Shown here piece after piece: positions 8,929-18,495 of a stretch of DNA of 64,000 bases. Every line of letters begins with the position of its first letter. Position 1 is the first letter of the stretch. The notes beneath the pieces were generated by a model. That model had not been told where the DNA came from and ran no database searches. It saw only the letters and a program-made list of their open reading frames with translations. The stretch comes from Luteimonas endophytica (GTDB lineage Bacteria; Pseudomonadota; Gammaproteobacteria; Xanthomonadales; Xanthomonadaceae). The DNA is taken from NCBI RefSeq assembly GCF_029887875.1, contig NZ_JARXRM010000028.1, positions 1 to 64,000 of the forward strand, read 5' to 3'. The position numbers and the translations under genes are program-made.

Positions 8929-10719
8929 TTATCGCATCCGCAGCTCGGGCGGAACCCGGTCGCCCAAGCTGTCGAAGAACCCGCCGATTTCCTCATACTC
9001 CCGTTGCCAACCATCGCTGTCGACGGCGAAGAGGGCTTCCATCGCCGCCGCAGACACGCACGCTCCACTGAAGTCGAGATCCCGCACATTCGGCACCCTG
9101 CCGATCGGCGTCTCGATCGCGCCGGCCCGGCCCTCCACCCGGCCGATGATCCATTCCAGCACCCGCAGGTTCTCGCCGAAGCCCGGCCACAGGAACTTGC
9201 CGTCGGCGTCCTTGCGGAACCAGTTGACGTGGAAGACCCTGGGCAGTCTGGCGCCGGACCGGTCGAACGACAGCCAGTGGGCGAAGTAGTCGCCGAAGTG
9301 GTAGCCGCAGAACGGCTTCATCGCCATCGGGTCCCGGCGCACCACGCCCACCTGCCCGGCCGCGGCCGCGGTGGTCTCCGAGGCCATCGCCGCGCCGACC
9401 AGCACGCCGTGGGTCCAGTCGCGCGCCTCGAACACCAGCGGCACGAGGGTGGCGCGGCGGCCGCCGAACACGATCGCCGAGATCGGCACGCCGCGCGGAT
9501 CCTCCGCGCGAGGCGAGTACGACGGGCACTGCTTCGCCGAGACGGTGAAGCGCGCGTTCGGGTGCGCGGCCGGGCCGTTGGCCGGATCGTAGCGGCGGCC
9601 ACGCCAGTCCAGCGCCGGCACGCGATCGTCCAAGCCTTCCCACCACGGCTGGTTGTCGTCGGTGACCGCGACGTTGGTGAAGATGGTATCGCGCGCGATC
9701 GTCGCCAGCGCGTTGGGATTCGATTTCGCGGAGGTGCCCGGAGCGACCCCGAAGAAACCGGCCTCCGGATTGATCGCCCACAGCCGGCCGTCTTCGCCGG
9801 GATGCATCCAGGCGATGTCGTCGCCGACCGTCCACACCTTCCAGCCCGCCTCGCGATAACCCTCGGGCGGGATCAGCATCGCCAGGTTGGTCTTGCCGCA
9901 GGCGCTGGGGAACGCCGCCGCGATGTAGTGGGTCTCGCCGCGCGGGTTCTCGACGCCGACAATCAGCATGTGCTCTGCCAGCCAGCCTTCCTGCCGCGCC
10001 TGCCAGGAGGCGATGCGCAAGGCGTGGCACTTCTTGCCGAGCAGGGCGTTGCCGCCGTAGCCCGAGCCGTAGGACTTGATGCTCAGCTCTTCCGGGAAAT
10101 GCATGATGAAGCGGCGCCCCGGGTCCAGTTCGCCGAGCGAATGCAGCCCCTTCACGAACGTGGGATCGGCCCCGGCGCCGCCCGCCTGCAGCCCTTCCCG
10201 CTCGATCCGCGCCAGCGCCGCGGCTCCCATGCGGGTCATGATCCGCATGTTGGCCGCCACGTAGGGCGAGTCGGTGATTTCCACCCCGCAGCGCGCGAAC
10301 GGCGAGTCGACCGGGCCCATGCAGTACGGCACCACATACATGGTGCGGCCACGCATGCAGCCTTCGAACAGCGCATCGATCTTGGCGTGCGCCTCGGCGG
10401 GCGCCAGCCAGTGGTTGTTGGGGCCGGCGTCGTCGCGCTCGCGCGTGCACACGAAGGTCAGGTGCTCCACCCGCGCGACGTCGTCGGGGTCGGAGCGATG
10501 CAGCCAGCAGCCGGGGTGGGTGCTCGGGTTGAGCGGCAGCAGGGTGCCGTCGGCCTGCATGCCCGCCAGCAGCGCGGCGTACTCGCTTTGGCTGCCGTCG
10601 CACCAGTGGATCGCATCGGGACGGGTCAGCGCAGCGACTTCGTCCACCCAGTCCTGCAGCGCCCGCAGGCGCGTCCCGGTCGCGGGAGCGTCCTGGTGCA
10701 ACGGGGTGACTGCGTTCAT
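8929..10719 (-). CDS. pckG: Phosphoenolpyruvate carboxykinase (GTP)
   Basis: This 596-residue enzyme converts oxaloacetate and GTP to phosphoenolpyruvate, GDP and CO2, the entry step of gluconeogenesis. The GTP-class P-loop with its reactive Cys is seen at [12 protein letters not shown] (residues 271-282, C274). Other family blocks include [19 protein letters not shown] and the nucleotide-pocket segment [11 protein letters not shown] near the C-terminus. Length fits the GTP family, which is unrelated in sequence to the ATP enzyme of enterics. GGAG lies five bases before ATG 10719. It is monocistronic here, flanked by a hydroxylase operon and a tetR gene. Confidence 0.97.
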   Translation of the reverse strand: MNAVTPLHQDAPATGTRLRALQDWVDEVAALTRPDAIHWCDGSQSEYAALLAGMQADGTLLPLNPSTHPGCWLHRSDPDDVARVEHLTFVCTRERDDAGPNNHWLAPAEAHAKIDALFEGCMRGRTMYVVPYCMGPVDSPFARCGVEITDSPYVAANMRIMTRMGAAALARIEREGLQAGGAGADPTFVKGLHSLGELDPGRRFIMHFPEELSIKSYGSGYGGNALLGKKCHALRIASWQARQEGWLAEHMLIVGVENPRGETHYIAAAFPSACGKTNLAMLIPPEGYREAGWKVWTVGDDIAWMHPGEDGRLWAINPEAGFFGVAPGTSAKSNPNALATIARDTIFTNVAVTDDNQPWWEGLDDRVPALDWRGRRYDPANGPAAHPNARFTVSAKQCPSYSPRAEDPRGVPISAIVFGGRRATLVPLVFEARDWTHGVLVGAAMASETTAAAAGQVGVVRRDPMAMKPFCGYHFGDYFAHWLSFDRSGARLPRVFHVNWFRKDADGKFLWPGFGENLRVLEWIIGRVEGRAGAIETPIGRVPNVRDLDFSGACVSAAAMEALFAVDSDGWQREYEEIGGFFDSLGDRVPPELRMR

Positions 10720-10873
10720 GGAGGCTCCGGGGCTCGATGTCCCGGGACATTCTAGGGGCTGCGGCCGGCTTGTCTTGCTGCACCTGCACCATTGGTGGCG
10801 GCGCTGCGGGCGTCGCCCCGGCGCGGACCGCCGCGTTGCGACGCGGGTCGCACCACCGCGCCGGTTCGGCGGC

Positions 10874-11488
10874 TCAGCGCGGGATCAGCGTCGCCATGAC
10901 GTGCTCGATGTATTCATCGAAGGTGTCGTGGTCGAGCCGAGACTGCGGCAGCTGCAGCGACAGCTGCAGGAAGCCGACATAGGCGGTATAGGCCAGGCGC
11001 GCACGGTGCTGCGCCTCGCTGCGACCCAGCCCGACCTGCCTGAACGAGGCGGTGAGGTATTCCAGCCGGCGCTCGGAAACGCGGCCGATCACCGGCTGCA
11101 CGATCGGATGGTCCAGCGCCTGCAGCATGGCGCTGTAGATCGCATGCGACTTGATCTCGTGGGCGACCATCTGGATCAGCGCGCGCAGGCGCTCCTGCGG
11201 GTCCGAAATCTTCTCGAGGGCGCCGAACACGGCTTCCTGCTCGACGTTCTCCCAGCGCTCCAGCGCCGCCTGCAGCAGCGCGTCGCGCGAGGGGAAATGC
11301 CAGTAGAAGCTGCCCTTGGTCACCCCCAGGCGGCGCGCCAGGGGCTCGACCGCGACCGCGGCCACGCCCTGCTCGGCGATCAGGTCGAGCGCCGCCTGGG
11401 CCCAGTCGTCGGCACTGAGGCGGCCGCTGCGCTCCGGCGGTCTGGCGGCTTTCGGCTTGCCCGAAGCCGGGGCGGCGGCGGAAGTCAT
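10874..11488 (-). CDS. TetR-family repressor, divergent from fadE
   Basis: The protein has about 204 residues. An N-terminal TetR DNA-binding domain includes [21 protein letters not shown] and the recognition-helix motif KGSFYWHFPSRDALL. The all-helical C-terminal half should bind a small ligand. ATG 11488 is chosen because upstream codons run into the fadE control region. The gene is divergent from fadE, and a palindrome overlapping a sigma-70 promoter lies between them, so it most likely represses fadE and senses acyl-CoA or a fatty acid. That role is inferred from layout and from the known habit of TetR regulators of fatty-acid oxidation. Confidence 0.85.
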   Translation of the reverse strand: MTSAAAPASGKPKAARPPERSGRLSADDWAQAALDLIAEQGVAAVAVEPLARRLGVTKGSFYWHFPSRDALLQAALERWENVEQEAVFGALEKISDPQERLRALIQMVAHEIKSHAIYSAMLQALDHPIVQPVIGRVSERRLEYLTASFRQVGLGRSEAQHRARLAYTAYVGFLQLSLQLPQSRLDHDTFDEYIEHVMATLIPR

Positions 11489-11562
11489 GGGGAGCAAGTG
11501 TATCCATACGCCGGGGTCGGGAAAAGGATCGTCATGCCCGCGCCACGCGCCGGGCACGATCA

Positions 11563-11603
11563 TTGACAGGGCCCGCCCGGCTCACCATACTCCAACGTAT
11601 GGT
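11563..11603 (+). promoter_or_regulatory. fadE promoter with overlapping palindromic operator
   Basis: TTGACA (11563-11568) and CATACT (11586-11591) are 17 bp apart, a good sigma-70 promoter reading toward fadE. The -10 hexamer lies inside the inverted repeat ACCATAC-N6-GTATGGT (11584-11603), perfect over seven bases per arm. A repressor bound there would block RNA polymerase. The divergent tetR product is the obvious candidate. Confidence 0.75.
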
Positions 11604-11661
11604 TCAAGGCCGCACCGCGTGCGGCCATTCCCCGCCAGGCCTCGCCCTCCCGGAGCTCCCC

Positions 11662-14136
11662 ATGAGTGTCGCGATCCCGTTCATCGTCTTCCTGCTCGTT
11701 GGCGCGTTCGCCGCCTACCACCGGCTGCGGCTGGCGGTCTGGGCGGCGCTCGCCTTCACCGCGCTGCTGGCCTGCTGGCTGCTCGGCGCGCACCCGGTGG
11801 CCACCGCGATCGCCGCCGCCATCGCCGCTCTGATCGCGGTGCCGCTGCTGATCCCGGCCATCCGCCGCCCGCTGATCACCCGGCCGCTGCTGGGCTTCTA
11901 CCTGAAGATCCTGCCGCCGCTGTCGGAAACCGAGCGCACCGCGCTGGAGGCCGGTACCGTCGGCTTCGAGGGCGAGCTGTTCTCCGGCCGGCCCGACTGG
12001 CAGGTGCTGCTGGACCAGCCGAAGGCCGAGCTGACCGCCGAGGAACAGGCGTTCGTCGACGGCCCCACCGAGCAGCTGTGCCGGATGACCAACGACTGGG
12101 AAATCACCCACGTCGACGCCGACCTGCCGCCGGCCATGTGGGAGTTCATCAAGAAGAACCGCTTCTTCGGCATGATCGTGCCCAAGGAATACGGCGGGCT
12201 GGGCTTCTCCGCGCTCGCCAACCACAAGGTGATCCAGAAGCTGGCCTCGATCTCCAGCGTGGTCAGCTCCACCGTCGGCGTGCCCAACTCGCTCGGCCCG
12301 GGCGAACTGCTGATCCACTACGGCACCCAGGAACAGAAGGACCACTACCTGCCGCGCCTGGCCGACGGCCGCGAGGTCCCCTGCTTCGCCCTGACCGGGC
12401 CGTTCGCCGGCTCCGACGCCACCTCGATCCCGGACTACGGCATCGTCACCATGGGTGAGTGGAACGGCGCGCGGGTGGTCGGCGTGCGGCTGACCTTCGA
12501 CAAGCGCTACATCACGCTGGCGCCGGTGGCCACGCTGATCGGGCTGGCGTTCCGCATGTACGACCCGGACGGCATCCTGGGCGAGAAGAAGGACATCGGC
12601 ATCACCCTGGCGCTGGTGCCGCGCGAAACCCCCGGCGTGGAGATCGGCCGCCGCCACTTCCCGCTCAACAGCACGTTCCAGAACGGTCCGATCCGCGGCA
12701 AGGACGTCTTCATCCCGCTCAGCCAGCTGATCGGCGGCGAAGCGTATGCCGGCAAGGGCTGGCAGATGCTGGTGGAGTGCCTGTCGATCGGGCGTTCCAT
12801 CACCCTGCCCTCCTCCGGCAGCGGCGGCGCCAAGATGGGCGCGATCGTCACCGGCGCCTACGCACGCATCCGCAAGCAGTTCGGTCTGTCGGTGGGCCGC
12901 TTCGAGGGCGTCGAGGAGGCACTGGCGCGGATCGGCGGCCGGGCGTTCGCGATCAGCGCGCTGGCCCAGGCCACCGCCGCGGCGGTGGCGCGGGGGGAAA
13001 ACCCGGCGGTGCCGTCCACCATCGCCAAGTACCACTGCACCGAGATGGCGCGCGAGGTCTCGCGCGACGTGATGGACGTGCACGGCGGCAAGGGCATTAT
13101 CCTCGGCCCGCGCAACTACGCCGGCCGCAACTGGCAGGCGGTGCCGATCATGATCACGGTCGAAGGCGCCAACATCATGACCCGCAGCCTGATGATCTTC
13201 GGCCAGGGCGCGATCCTCTGCCATCCGTGGGTGCTCAAGGAGATGAAGGCCGCGCAGCTCGAGGACGAGCGCGAGCGCCTGGTCGAGTTCGACCGCAACC
13301 TGTTCGGCCACATCGGCTTCGCCATCTCCAACGCGGTGCGCAGCCTGTGGTTCGGCCTGACCGGCGCACGCTTCGGCACGGCCCCCGGCGACGCCTATAC
13401 CCGCCGGTACTACCGCAAGCTCAACCGCTACTCGGCGGCCCTGGCGCTGATGGCCGATACCTCGATGCTGCTGCTCGGCGGCAAGCTGAAGTTCAAGGAA
13501 TCGCTGTCCGGGCGCCTGGGCGACGTGCTCAGCCAGCTCTACATCGCCAGCAGCATGCTCAAGCGCTACGAGGACCAGGGCCGGCCCGCCGGCGACCAGC
13601 CGCTGCTGGCCTGGGCCTTCCACGATTGCGTGCACAAGATCGAGATGGCGTTCTCCGGCGCGCTGCGCAACTTCCCGATCCGGCCGGTGGGCTGGCTGCT
13701 GTGGGGCCTGGTGTTCCCCTGGGGCCGGCGCGCGGTGGCGCCCAGCGATCGCCTCGGGCACCGGGTCGCCGCACTGCTGATGAACCCGAACGACGCCCGC
13801 GACCGTCTCGCCGAGGGCGTGTTCACCACGCCCTGCGCCAACAACCCCGCCGGCCGCATCAACAGCTATCTGGCCAAGGCGATCCAGGCCGAACCGGTGG
13901 AGCGCAAGTTCCTCAAGGCGCTGAAGAACAGCGACATCGAGTCGCTCGACTTCGCCACCCAGCTCGACGAGGGCGTGCGCGAGGGCTGGATCACCGCCGA
14001 CGAACGGGGATTGCTCGAGGAGCTGCGCGAGCTCACCCTCGACACCATCAGCGTGGACGATTTCGATCCGCACGAGCTGGTGGCGGCGACCCACTACGAG
14101 CGCGGGCAGGGCAAGGCCTCGCGCGAGGCGGCCTGA
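11662..14136 (+). CDS. fadE: FadE-type acyl-CoA dehydrogenase
   Basis: The 824-residue flavoenzyme carries out the first step of fatty-acid beta-oxidation, forming trans-2-enoyl-CoA. Two or three N-terminal membrane helices (about residues 1-65) precede the acyl-CoA dehydrogenase core with FALTGPFAGSDATS and the C-terminal flavin segment DVHGGKGIILGPRNY. A long C-terminal extension (about residues 520-824) is the DUF1974 domain typical of this large bacterial FadE class. ATG 11662 has GGAG at 11652-11655. An upstream in-frame start would overlap the promoter. The divergent TetR gene and the operator-promoter overlap suggest fatty-acid-responsive control. Confidence 0.95.
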   Translation: MSVAIPFIVFLLVGAFAAYHRLRLAVWAALAFTALLACWLLGAHPVATAIAAAIAALIAVPLLIPAIRRPLITRPLLGFYLKILPPLSETERTALEAGTVGFEGELFSGRPDWQVLLDQPKAELTAEEQAFVDGPTEQLCRMTNDWEITHVDADLPPAMWEFIKKNRFFGMIVPKEYGGLGFSALANHKVIQKLASISSVVSSTVGVPNSLGPGELLIHYGTQEQKDHYLPRLADGREVPCFALTGPFAGSDATSIPDYGIVTMGEWNGARVVGVRLTFDKRYITLAPVATLIGLAFRMYDPDGILGEKKDIGITLALVPRETPGVEIGRRHFPLNSTFQNGPIRGKDVFIPLSQLIGGEAYAGKGWQMLVECLSIGRSITLPSSGSGGAKMGAIVTGAYARIRKQFGLSVGRFEGVEEALARIGGRAFAISALAQATAAAVARGENPAVPSTIAKYHCTEMAREVSRDVMDVHGGKGIILGPRNYAGRNWQAVPIMITVEGANIMTRSLMIFGQGAILCHPWVLKEMKAAQLEDERERLVEFDRNLFGHIGFAISNAVRSLWFGLTGARFGTAPGDAYTRRYYRKLNRYSAALALMADTSMLLLGGKLKFKESLSGRLGDVLSQLYIASSMLKRYEDQGRPAGDQPLLAWAFHDCVHKIEMAFSGALRNFPIRPVGWLLWGLVFPWGRRAVAPSDRLGHRVAALLMNPNDARDRLAEGVFTTPCANNPAGRINSYLAKAIQAEPVERKFLKALKNSDIESLDFATQLDEGVREGWITADERGLLEELRELTLDTISVDDFDPHELVAATHYERGQGKASREAA

Positions 14137-14244
14137 GCGGATGCGCCGTGACCGGGGCCGGTTCCTGCAGCCTGGGATGCGAAGCGCGCCGCGGGCCCCG
14201 CGCGGCGGCCCGGCCCTGACCGGCTGGACCGCCGGGAAGCCGGA

Positions 14245-14628
14245 GTGAACACGCCTGCCGAGCGGCTCGTGCTGCTGGCCGGCCTGCATAGCGCAGGCTT
14301 CGCGCTCTTCCATGCCGCGTTCTGGAAACTGTTCGGCTGGAAGCATGAACTGCGCAAGCTCGCTCTTCCCACCCGGGCGATCACCCAGATCCTCAATCTC
14401 CGGTTGATCTACGTGTTCGCCGGTATCGCCGCGCTCTGCTTCCTGTTCCCGGCGGAAATCGCGGGAACTCCGCTCGGACGTGGGCTGCTGGCATTCATGG
14501 CGCTGTTCTGGGTGGGGCGCACGATCGAACAATTCGTGTTCCTGCGCGTGAACCATCCGATGGTGCACGCGCTGACCGCGCTGTTCGTGCTCGGCGCGGC
14601 GCTGTTCGCGCTGCCGCTGTTCGGCTGA
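14245..14628 (+). CDS. Small four-helix membrane protein, unknown function
   Basis: The 127-residue product has about four predicted membrane spans (near residues 8-27, 49-70, 78-97 and 105-125) and few charged residues between them. Conserved-looking polar positions include H15, H23 and the FLRVNHPMVH segment. It starts at GTG 14245 behind a purine-rich GGGAAG stretch. It lies 108 bp after fadE on the same strand and may be read through from it. I do not recognise a characterised family. Confidence 0.7.
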   Translation: MNTPAERLVLLAGLHSAGFALFHAAFWKLFGWKHELRKLALPTRAITQILNLRLIYVFAGIAALCFLFPAEIAGTPLGRGLLAFMALFWVGRTIEQFVFLRVNHPMVHALTALFVLGAALFALPLFG

Positions 14629-14702
14629 GCGGCGCCGCCAGGGCAGCAGGCGCCGTCGACCCGCCGCCACGACGCATGCAGGCGTCTCCTGTCGGTCGAC
14701 GG

Positions 14703-14799
14703 AATGGCCGCGAAGGCCGCGGGTGGCTCCGGCCGGGTCGGCAGCGACTCCGCGCATGTTCAACCGCGCCGGCCCTCGCGCGCATGGCGCGCTCCTACG
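14703..14799. repeat. REP-like hairpin pair (GTAG type), copy cluster 1
   Basis: The clear unit is 14771-14799 on the minus strand: CGTAGGAGCG, then a hairpin GCGCGC-CAT-GCGCGC, then GARGGCC. It matches the unit at 18496-18524 in 26 of 29 positions, with a paired change in the stem. A degenerate opposite copy (TGGCCGCGAAGGCCGCGGGTG) lies at about 14705-14725. The GTAG start and stem-loop resemble SMAG REPs of Stenotrophomonas. No coding sequence is seen in 14629-14830. Confidence 0.72.
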
Positions 14800-14830
14800 A
14801 AACGCGTCGGCGCCGAGCCCGCCGGGGCGG

Positions 14831-16180
14831 CTACGGGGGGCCGCGCACCTCGCCGGGATGCTCCGGCAGCCGTCGCTGTTCGCGCACCACCCGCCATGCG
14901 CCATAGGCGAGCCCGGCGGCGACGCCCAGCCCCGCCAGGAACACCATGCTCGAACCGAAGCCGGCGAGGAGCTTGTGGACCCACACGAAGGTGATATCGC
15001 CACCGCGGTACACCGCGGTGTCGATCGCCGCCTTGGCCTTGTAGCGCGCCTCGCGTTCCATCCGCGTGTAGAGCGTCTCGCGGGCCGGCTTGGCGAGCGA
15101 GAACTCGCTGGCGCGGGTGACCACCTGCACCACCGCCACCAGCAGCGGCAGCGGCGAAGCGGCCAGCAGCGAGAACCCCGCCAGGATCGCGAACGCGGGC
15201 AGCAGCAGCAGCGGCGCCACGCCATAGCGGCGCAACAGCCAGCGGGTGAGCAGCACCTGCACCACGATGGTCAGCCCGTTGACCGCCCAGTCGATGGTCG
15301 AGTAGTAGCGCGTGGCGGCCTCGGCGCCCGGATAGTACTGGCGCACGATCGCGGCCTGCTCGTTGTAGATCAGCGTGCCCACGCCGACGCCGAAGAACAT
15401 CAGCATCGACAGCGCGCGCAGCAGCGGATCCCGCCATGCCAGGCGCAGCCCGGCCCAGACCGAACCGCCCATCGCCCGCTCGCCGCTGGCCTCGCGATGG
15501 GTGCGCTCGCGCAGCACCGCCCAGGGCCGCAGCGCGACGATGCACAACAGGCACAGCCCCATGAACCCGGCAGACACCAGCAGCAGATTGGCCACCCCGA
15601 GCGGCTCGACCAGCAGCCGGGTCAGTCCCGGTCCCGCCAGCGCGCCGAGGGTGCCGCCGGCGCCGATGTAGCCGTACACCTGCTTGGCCTGGTCGTTGTC
15701 GAACACGTCCGCCATGAAGCTCCAGAACACGGTGACCGCGAACAGGTTGAATACCGCGATGAACACGAAGAACACCGCGCCGCGGCCGGAGGCCCCGCTG
15801 TCGAACGCCCACCAGAATCCGAGCAGGCAGGCGATGAACGCCAGGTACACCACCGGCAGGAACACGCGCCGCGGGAACCGCGCCACCAGGGCGCCGTACA
15901 CCGGCTGCAGCGCCAGCATCGCCACGAAGGTGCAGGTGAAGAGCAGCTGCAGGGTGTAGTCGCCCAGCGCCACCCCGCGCGCATCCGCCAGTTCCAGCAG
16001 CCAGCGCGGGAACACCGTCGCCGGATCGCGCGATGCGCCCATGGCGTCGCGCACCGGGCGCAGGACGTAGTAACCGCACAGCAGCGAGAAGAAGTACAGC
16101 AGCGCCCACCACAGCGCCGGCGAGGCGGCGAGCGCGGCGCGGAAGCGCGCGATGCGCTGCGGCGGAACTTCGCGGTTCAT
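14831..16180 (-). CDS. MFS/NTP-transporter-like permease
   Basis: The 449-residue protein has about 12 predicted membrane helices. The sequence YYVLRPVRDAMG near residue 42-53 and the C-terminal segment KPARETLYTRMEREARYKAKAAID are hallmarks of the bacterial MFS branch related to ADP/ATP translocases (Npt1/Tlc type). Free-living members have no established substrate, so nucleotide transport is only one possibility. It starts at ATG 16180. The neighbour 36 bp away is a chromate-transporter remnant on the same strand. Confidence 0.82.
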   Translation of the reverse strand: MNREVPPQRIARFRAALAASPALWWALLYFFSLLCGYYVLRPVRDAMGASRDPATVFPRWLLELADARGVALGDYTLQLLFTCTFVAMLALQPVYGALVARFPRRVFLPVVYLAFIACLLGFWWAFDSGASGRGAVFFVFIAVFNLFAVTVFWSFMADVFDNDQAKQVYGYIGAGGTLGALAGPGLTRLLVEPLGVANLLLVSAGFMGLCLLCIVALRPWAVLRERTHREASGERAMGGSVWAGLRLAWRDPLLRALSMLMFFGVGVGTLIYNEQAAIVRQYYPGAEAATRYYSTIDWAVNGLTIVVQVLLTRWLLRRYGVAPLLLLPAFAILAGFSLLAASPLPLLVAVVQVVTRASEFSLAKPARETLYTRMEREARYKAKAAIDTAVYRGGDITFVWVHKLLAGFGSSMVFLAGLGVAAGLAYGAWRVVREQRRLPEHPGEVRGPP

Positions 16181-16216
16181 GCGTGCGCTTCGGCGGCCGT
16201 TGGCGTCCGCGGCACG

Positions 16217-16558
16217 TTAGCCGATGCCCGCCGCCTGCGCCAGCAGGCCGAGCAGCGCGCAGATGGCCGGCGTCCGCGGCAGGCCGATGCCGAAGCGCAG
16301 CAGTGCCAGCATCGCCAAGGCGCCCAGCGCCAGCGCCGCGATGTCCAGCGAGGACAACACCGGCATCGGCAGGTCGAGGCCCCAGCCCTCCCAGCGCCCC
16401 ACCTCGGCGAAGAGCACGTGGATCGCGAACCACAGCGACAGGTTCAGGATGACGCCGACCACCGCCGCGCTGGACACCGGCGCCCCTGCGCCGGCGCGGT
16501 CGCCGCCGGTGCCGGGCGGATCCGCACAGTTCAGCGCCGGCACGCGATGGCAGAGCAT
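16217..16558 (-). pseudogene. C-terminal remnant of a chromate transporter (chrA-like)
   Basis: From about residue 31 this 113-residue frame (AAVVGVILNLSLWFAIHVLF and the segments LSSLDIAALALGAL and RTPAICALLGLL) matches the last 85 residues of ChrA chromate permeases. The first 30 residues are not family-like, and the remaining 300 or so residues of ChrA are absent. The divergent GMC oxidoreductase gene begins 31 bp away. A deletion seems to have removed most of the gene. It is unlikely to be functional, since ChrA needs its full set of helices. Confidence 0.7.
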
Positions 16559-16589
16559 ATGCTCTAGCTCTCCCGCTTAGCTTGCCGCG

Positions 16590-18206
16590 ATGCCAGCCCG
16601 TTCCGCCGCGTCCGCGTTCGACTACATCATCATCGGCGCAGGCTCGGCTGGTTGCGTGCTCGCCAACCGGCTGAGCGAGGACCCGGCCGTTCGGGTCCTG
16701 CTGCTCGAGGCCGGGCCGCGCGACTGGCATCCCTTCATCCACATGCCGGCCGGGCTGGCGAAGCTGGTCAACCAGAAGGGCGTGAACTGGGACTACGACA
16801 CCGTGCCGCAGCCGCAGCTCGGCGGGCGGCGGCTGTGGTGGCCGCGCGGTCGGGTGCTGGGCGGATCCAGCTCGATCAACGCGATGTGCTACATCCGCGG
16901 GGTGCCAACCGACTACGACGGCTGGGCCGAGCAGGGCGCCAGGGGATGGGACTGGAAGGCGGTATTGCCGTATTTCCTGCGCTCGGAGGGCAACGCCCGC
17001 GGCGCCGATGCACTGCACGGCGGCGACGGGCCGCTCGCGGTGTCCGACCTGCGCCACGTCAACCCGCTCTCGCAGGTCTTCGTCGAGGCCGCGCAGCAGG
17101 CGGGACTGCCGCGCAACCCGGACTTCAACGGACCCGTCCAGCTCGGGGCCGGCCTCTACCAGGTCACCCAGAAGGACGGCGCACGCTGTTCGGCGGCGGT
17201 CGCCTATCTGCGACCGGCGCGCGAACGTCCCAACCTGATCGTCGAGACCGGCGCGATGGCCAGCCGCATCACCTTCGAGCGCGGCCGCGCCAGCGGCGTG
17301 GTCTACTCGGCACGCGGCCGCGCTTTCCACCAGCCGGCGACGCGCGAGGTGCTGCTGTGCGGCGGCGCGGTGAACTCGCCGCAATTGCTGATGCTCTCGG
17401 GCATCGGCCCGGAGCGCGAACTGCGTGCGCACGGCATCGGCGTGGAACTGCACCTGCCGGGGGTCGGCGCGAACCTCCAGGACCATCTCGACATCTGCAC
17501 GCTCTACCACGCCAGCAGCCGCATCAGCTACGACCGGCTCAGCGATGCGCGCATCGCCTGGGGCTATTACCTGCGCGGCCGTACCGGCCCCGGCACCAGC
17601 AACATCGCCGAGGCGGGCGGCTTCGCCCGCTCGCCACTGGCGCCGGACGAGCGCGCCGACATCCAGCTGCATTTCGTGCCGGCGATGCTCGACGACCACG
17701 GCCGCAACCGCCTGCCCGGCGACGGCTACACCCTGCACGCCTGCTTCCTGCGCCCGCGCAGCCGCGGCCGGGTGCGCCTGGCCGGCGCGCGCGCCAGCGA
17801 CAAGCCGCTGATCGAGCCGGACTACCTGGGCGACGCCGAGGGCTTCGACCTGAAGATGATGGTGGAATGCGCGCGGCTGTCGCGCGAGATCATGCAGCAG
17901 CCCGCGTTCGCGCCGTATCGCGGTGCGCCGATCCATCCGGCTCGCGAGGATCTCGACGATGCGGGCCTGGCCGGCTTCATCCGCGCCAAGGCCGAAAGCG
18001 TCTACCACCCGGCCGGCAGCTGCCGCATGGGCGTGGACGAGAACGCCGTGGTCGACCCGGAGCTGCGCGTGCGCGGGGTCGAGGGACTGCGCGTGGTCGA
18101 CGCCTCGGTGATGCCCACCCTGCCCGGCGGCAACACCAACGCCCCGGTGATCATGATCGCCGAGCGCGCCGCGGACCTGATCCGCGGGCAGGCCAGCCGC
18201 GCCTGA
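16590..18206 (+). CDS. GMC-family FAD oxidoreductase (choline dehydrogenase-like)
   Basis: The 538-residue protein starts with the FAD-binding motif DYIIIGAGSAGCVLANRLS, followed by the GMC signatures GRVLGGSSSINAMCYIRG (about residues 85-104) and LLCGGAVNSPQLLMLSGIG. The C-terminus carries the catalytic pair region YHPAGSCRMG and PGGNTNAP. GMC enzymes oxidise alcohols or choline to aldehydes. No betB or betI lies nearby, so choline as substrate is not shown, and other primary alcohols are equally possible. It starts at ATG 16590 with a weak Shine-Dalgarno region. It stands alone and ends before the tRNA-Gly gene. Confidence 0.92.
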   Translation: MPARSAASAFDYIIIGAGSAGCVLANRLSEDPAVRVLLLEAGPRDWHPFIHMPAGLAKLVNQKGVNWDYDTVPQPQLGGRRLWWPRGRVLGGSSSINAMCYIRGVPTDYDGWAEQGARGWDWKAVLPYFLRSEGNARGADALHGGDGPLAVSDLRHVNPLSQVFVEAAQQAGLPRNPDFNGPVQLGAGLYQVTQKDGARCSAAVAYLRPARERPNLIVETGAMASRITFERGRASGVVYSARGRAFHQPATREVLLCGGAVNSPQLLMLSGIGPERELRAHGIGVELHLPGVGANLQDHLDICTLYHASSRISYDRLSDARIAWGYYLRGRTGPGTSNIAEAGGFARSPLAPDERADIQLHFVPAMLDDHGRNRLPGDGYTLHACFLRPRSRGRVRLAGARASDKPLIEPDYLGDAEGFDLKMMVECARLSREIMQQPAFAPYRGAPIHPAREDLDDAGLAGFIRAKAESVYHPAGSCRMGVDENAVVDPELRVRGVEGLRVVDASVMPTLPGGNTNAPVIMIAERAADLIRGQASRA

Positions 18207-18330
18207 CGCGACGCCGCCCGGGCATGGTCCGCGGCGCACCGCCCCGGAAAAGCAGGCGCCCGCACGGTGGCGGGCGGCGACTTGCGTTCGCGGGACCCTG
18301 GTCGGGGTGCTCGGGCCGGCGCGATCGGAC

Positions 18331-18404
18331 TGGAGCGGGTGAAGGGAATCGAACCCTCGTCAGTAGCTTGGGAAGCTACAGCTCTACCATTGAGCTACAC
18401 CCGC
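18331..18404 (-). tRNA. tRNA-Gly (anticodon CCC)
   Basis: A full cloverleaf is seen: acceptor GCGGGTG pairs with CACCCGC, D arm GCTC/GAGC, anticodon stem GTAGC/GCTAC enclosing loop TTCCCAA (anticodon CCC), and T arm with GTTCGATTC. CCA is encoded. No integrase or duplicated tRNA end is seen nearby. Confidence 0.96.
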
Positions 18405-18495
18405 GCGGGAAGGGAAGTCTAGGACGGTCGGGCCGGGCTTGGCAATCCGCCGCACCGGGCCGAAGCCCGGTCGAGACACCGGCCTGGTGGGGACC

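Noticed and set aside
14760-18239. Very long minus-strand frame of 1159 codons
   Set aside because: It runs antisense to the GMC gene and through the permease gene in another frame; GC-rich DNA gives such frames by chance and it shows no family motif.
18331-18404. tRNA-Gly as the attachment site of a genomic island
   Set aside because: No integrase, no repeated tRNA end, and ordinary genes on both sides.
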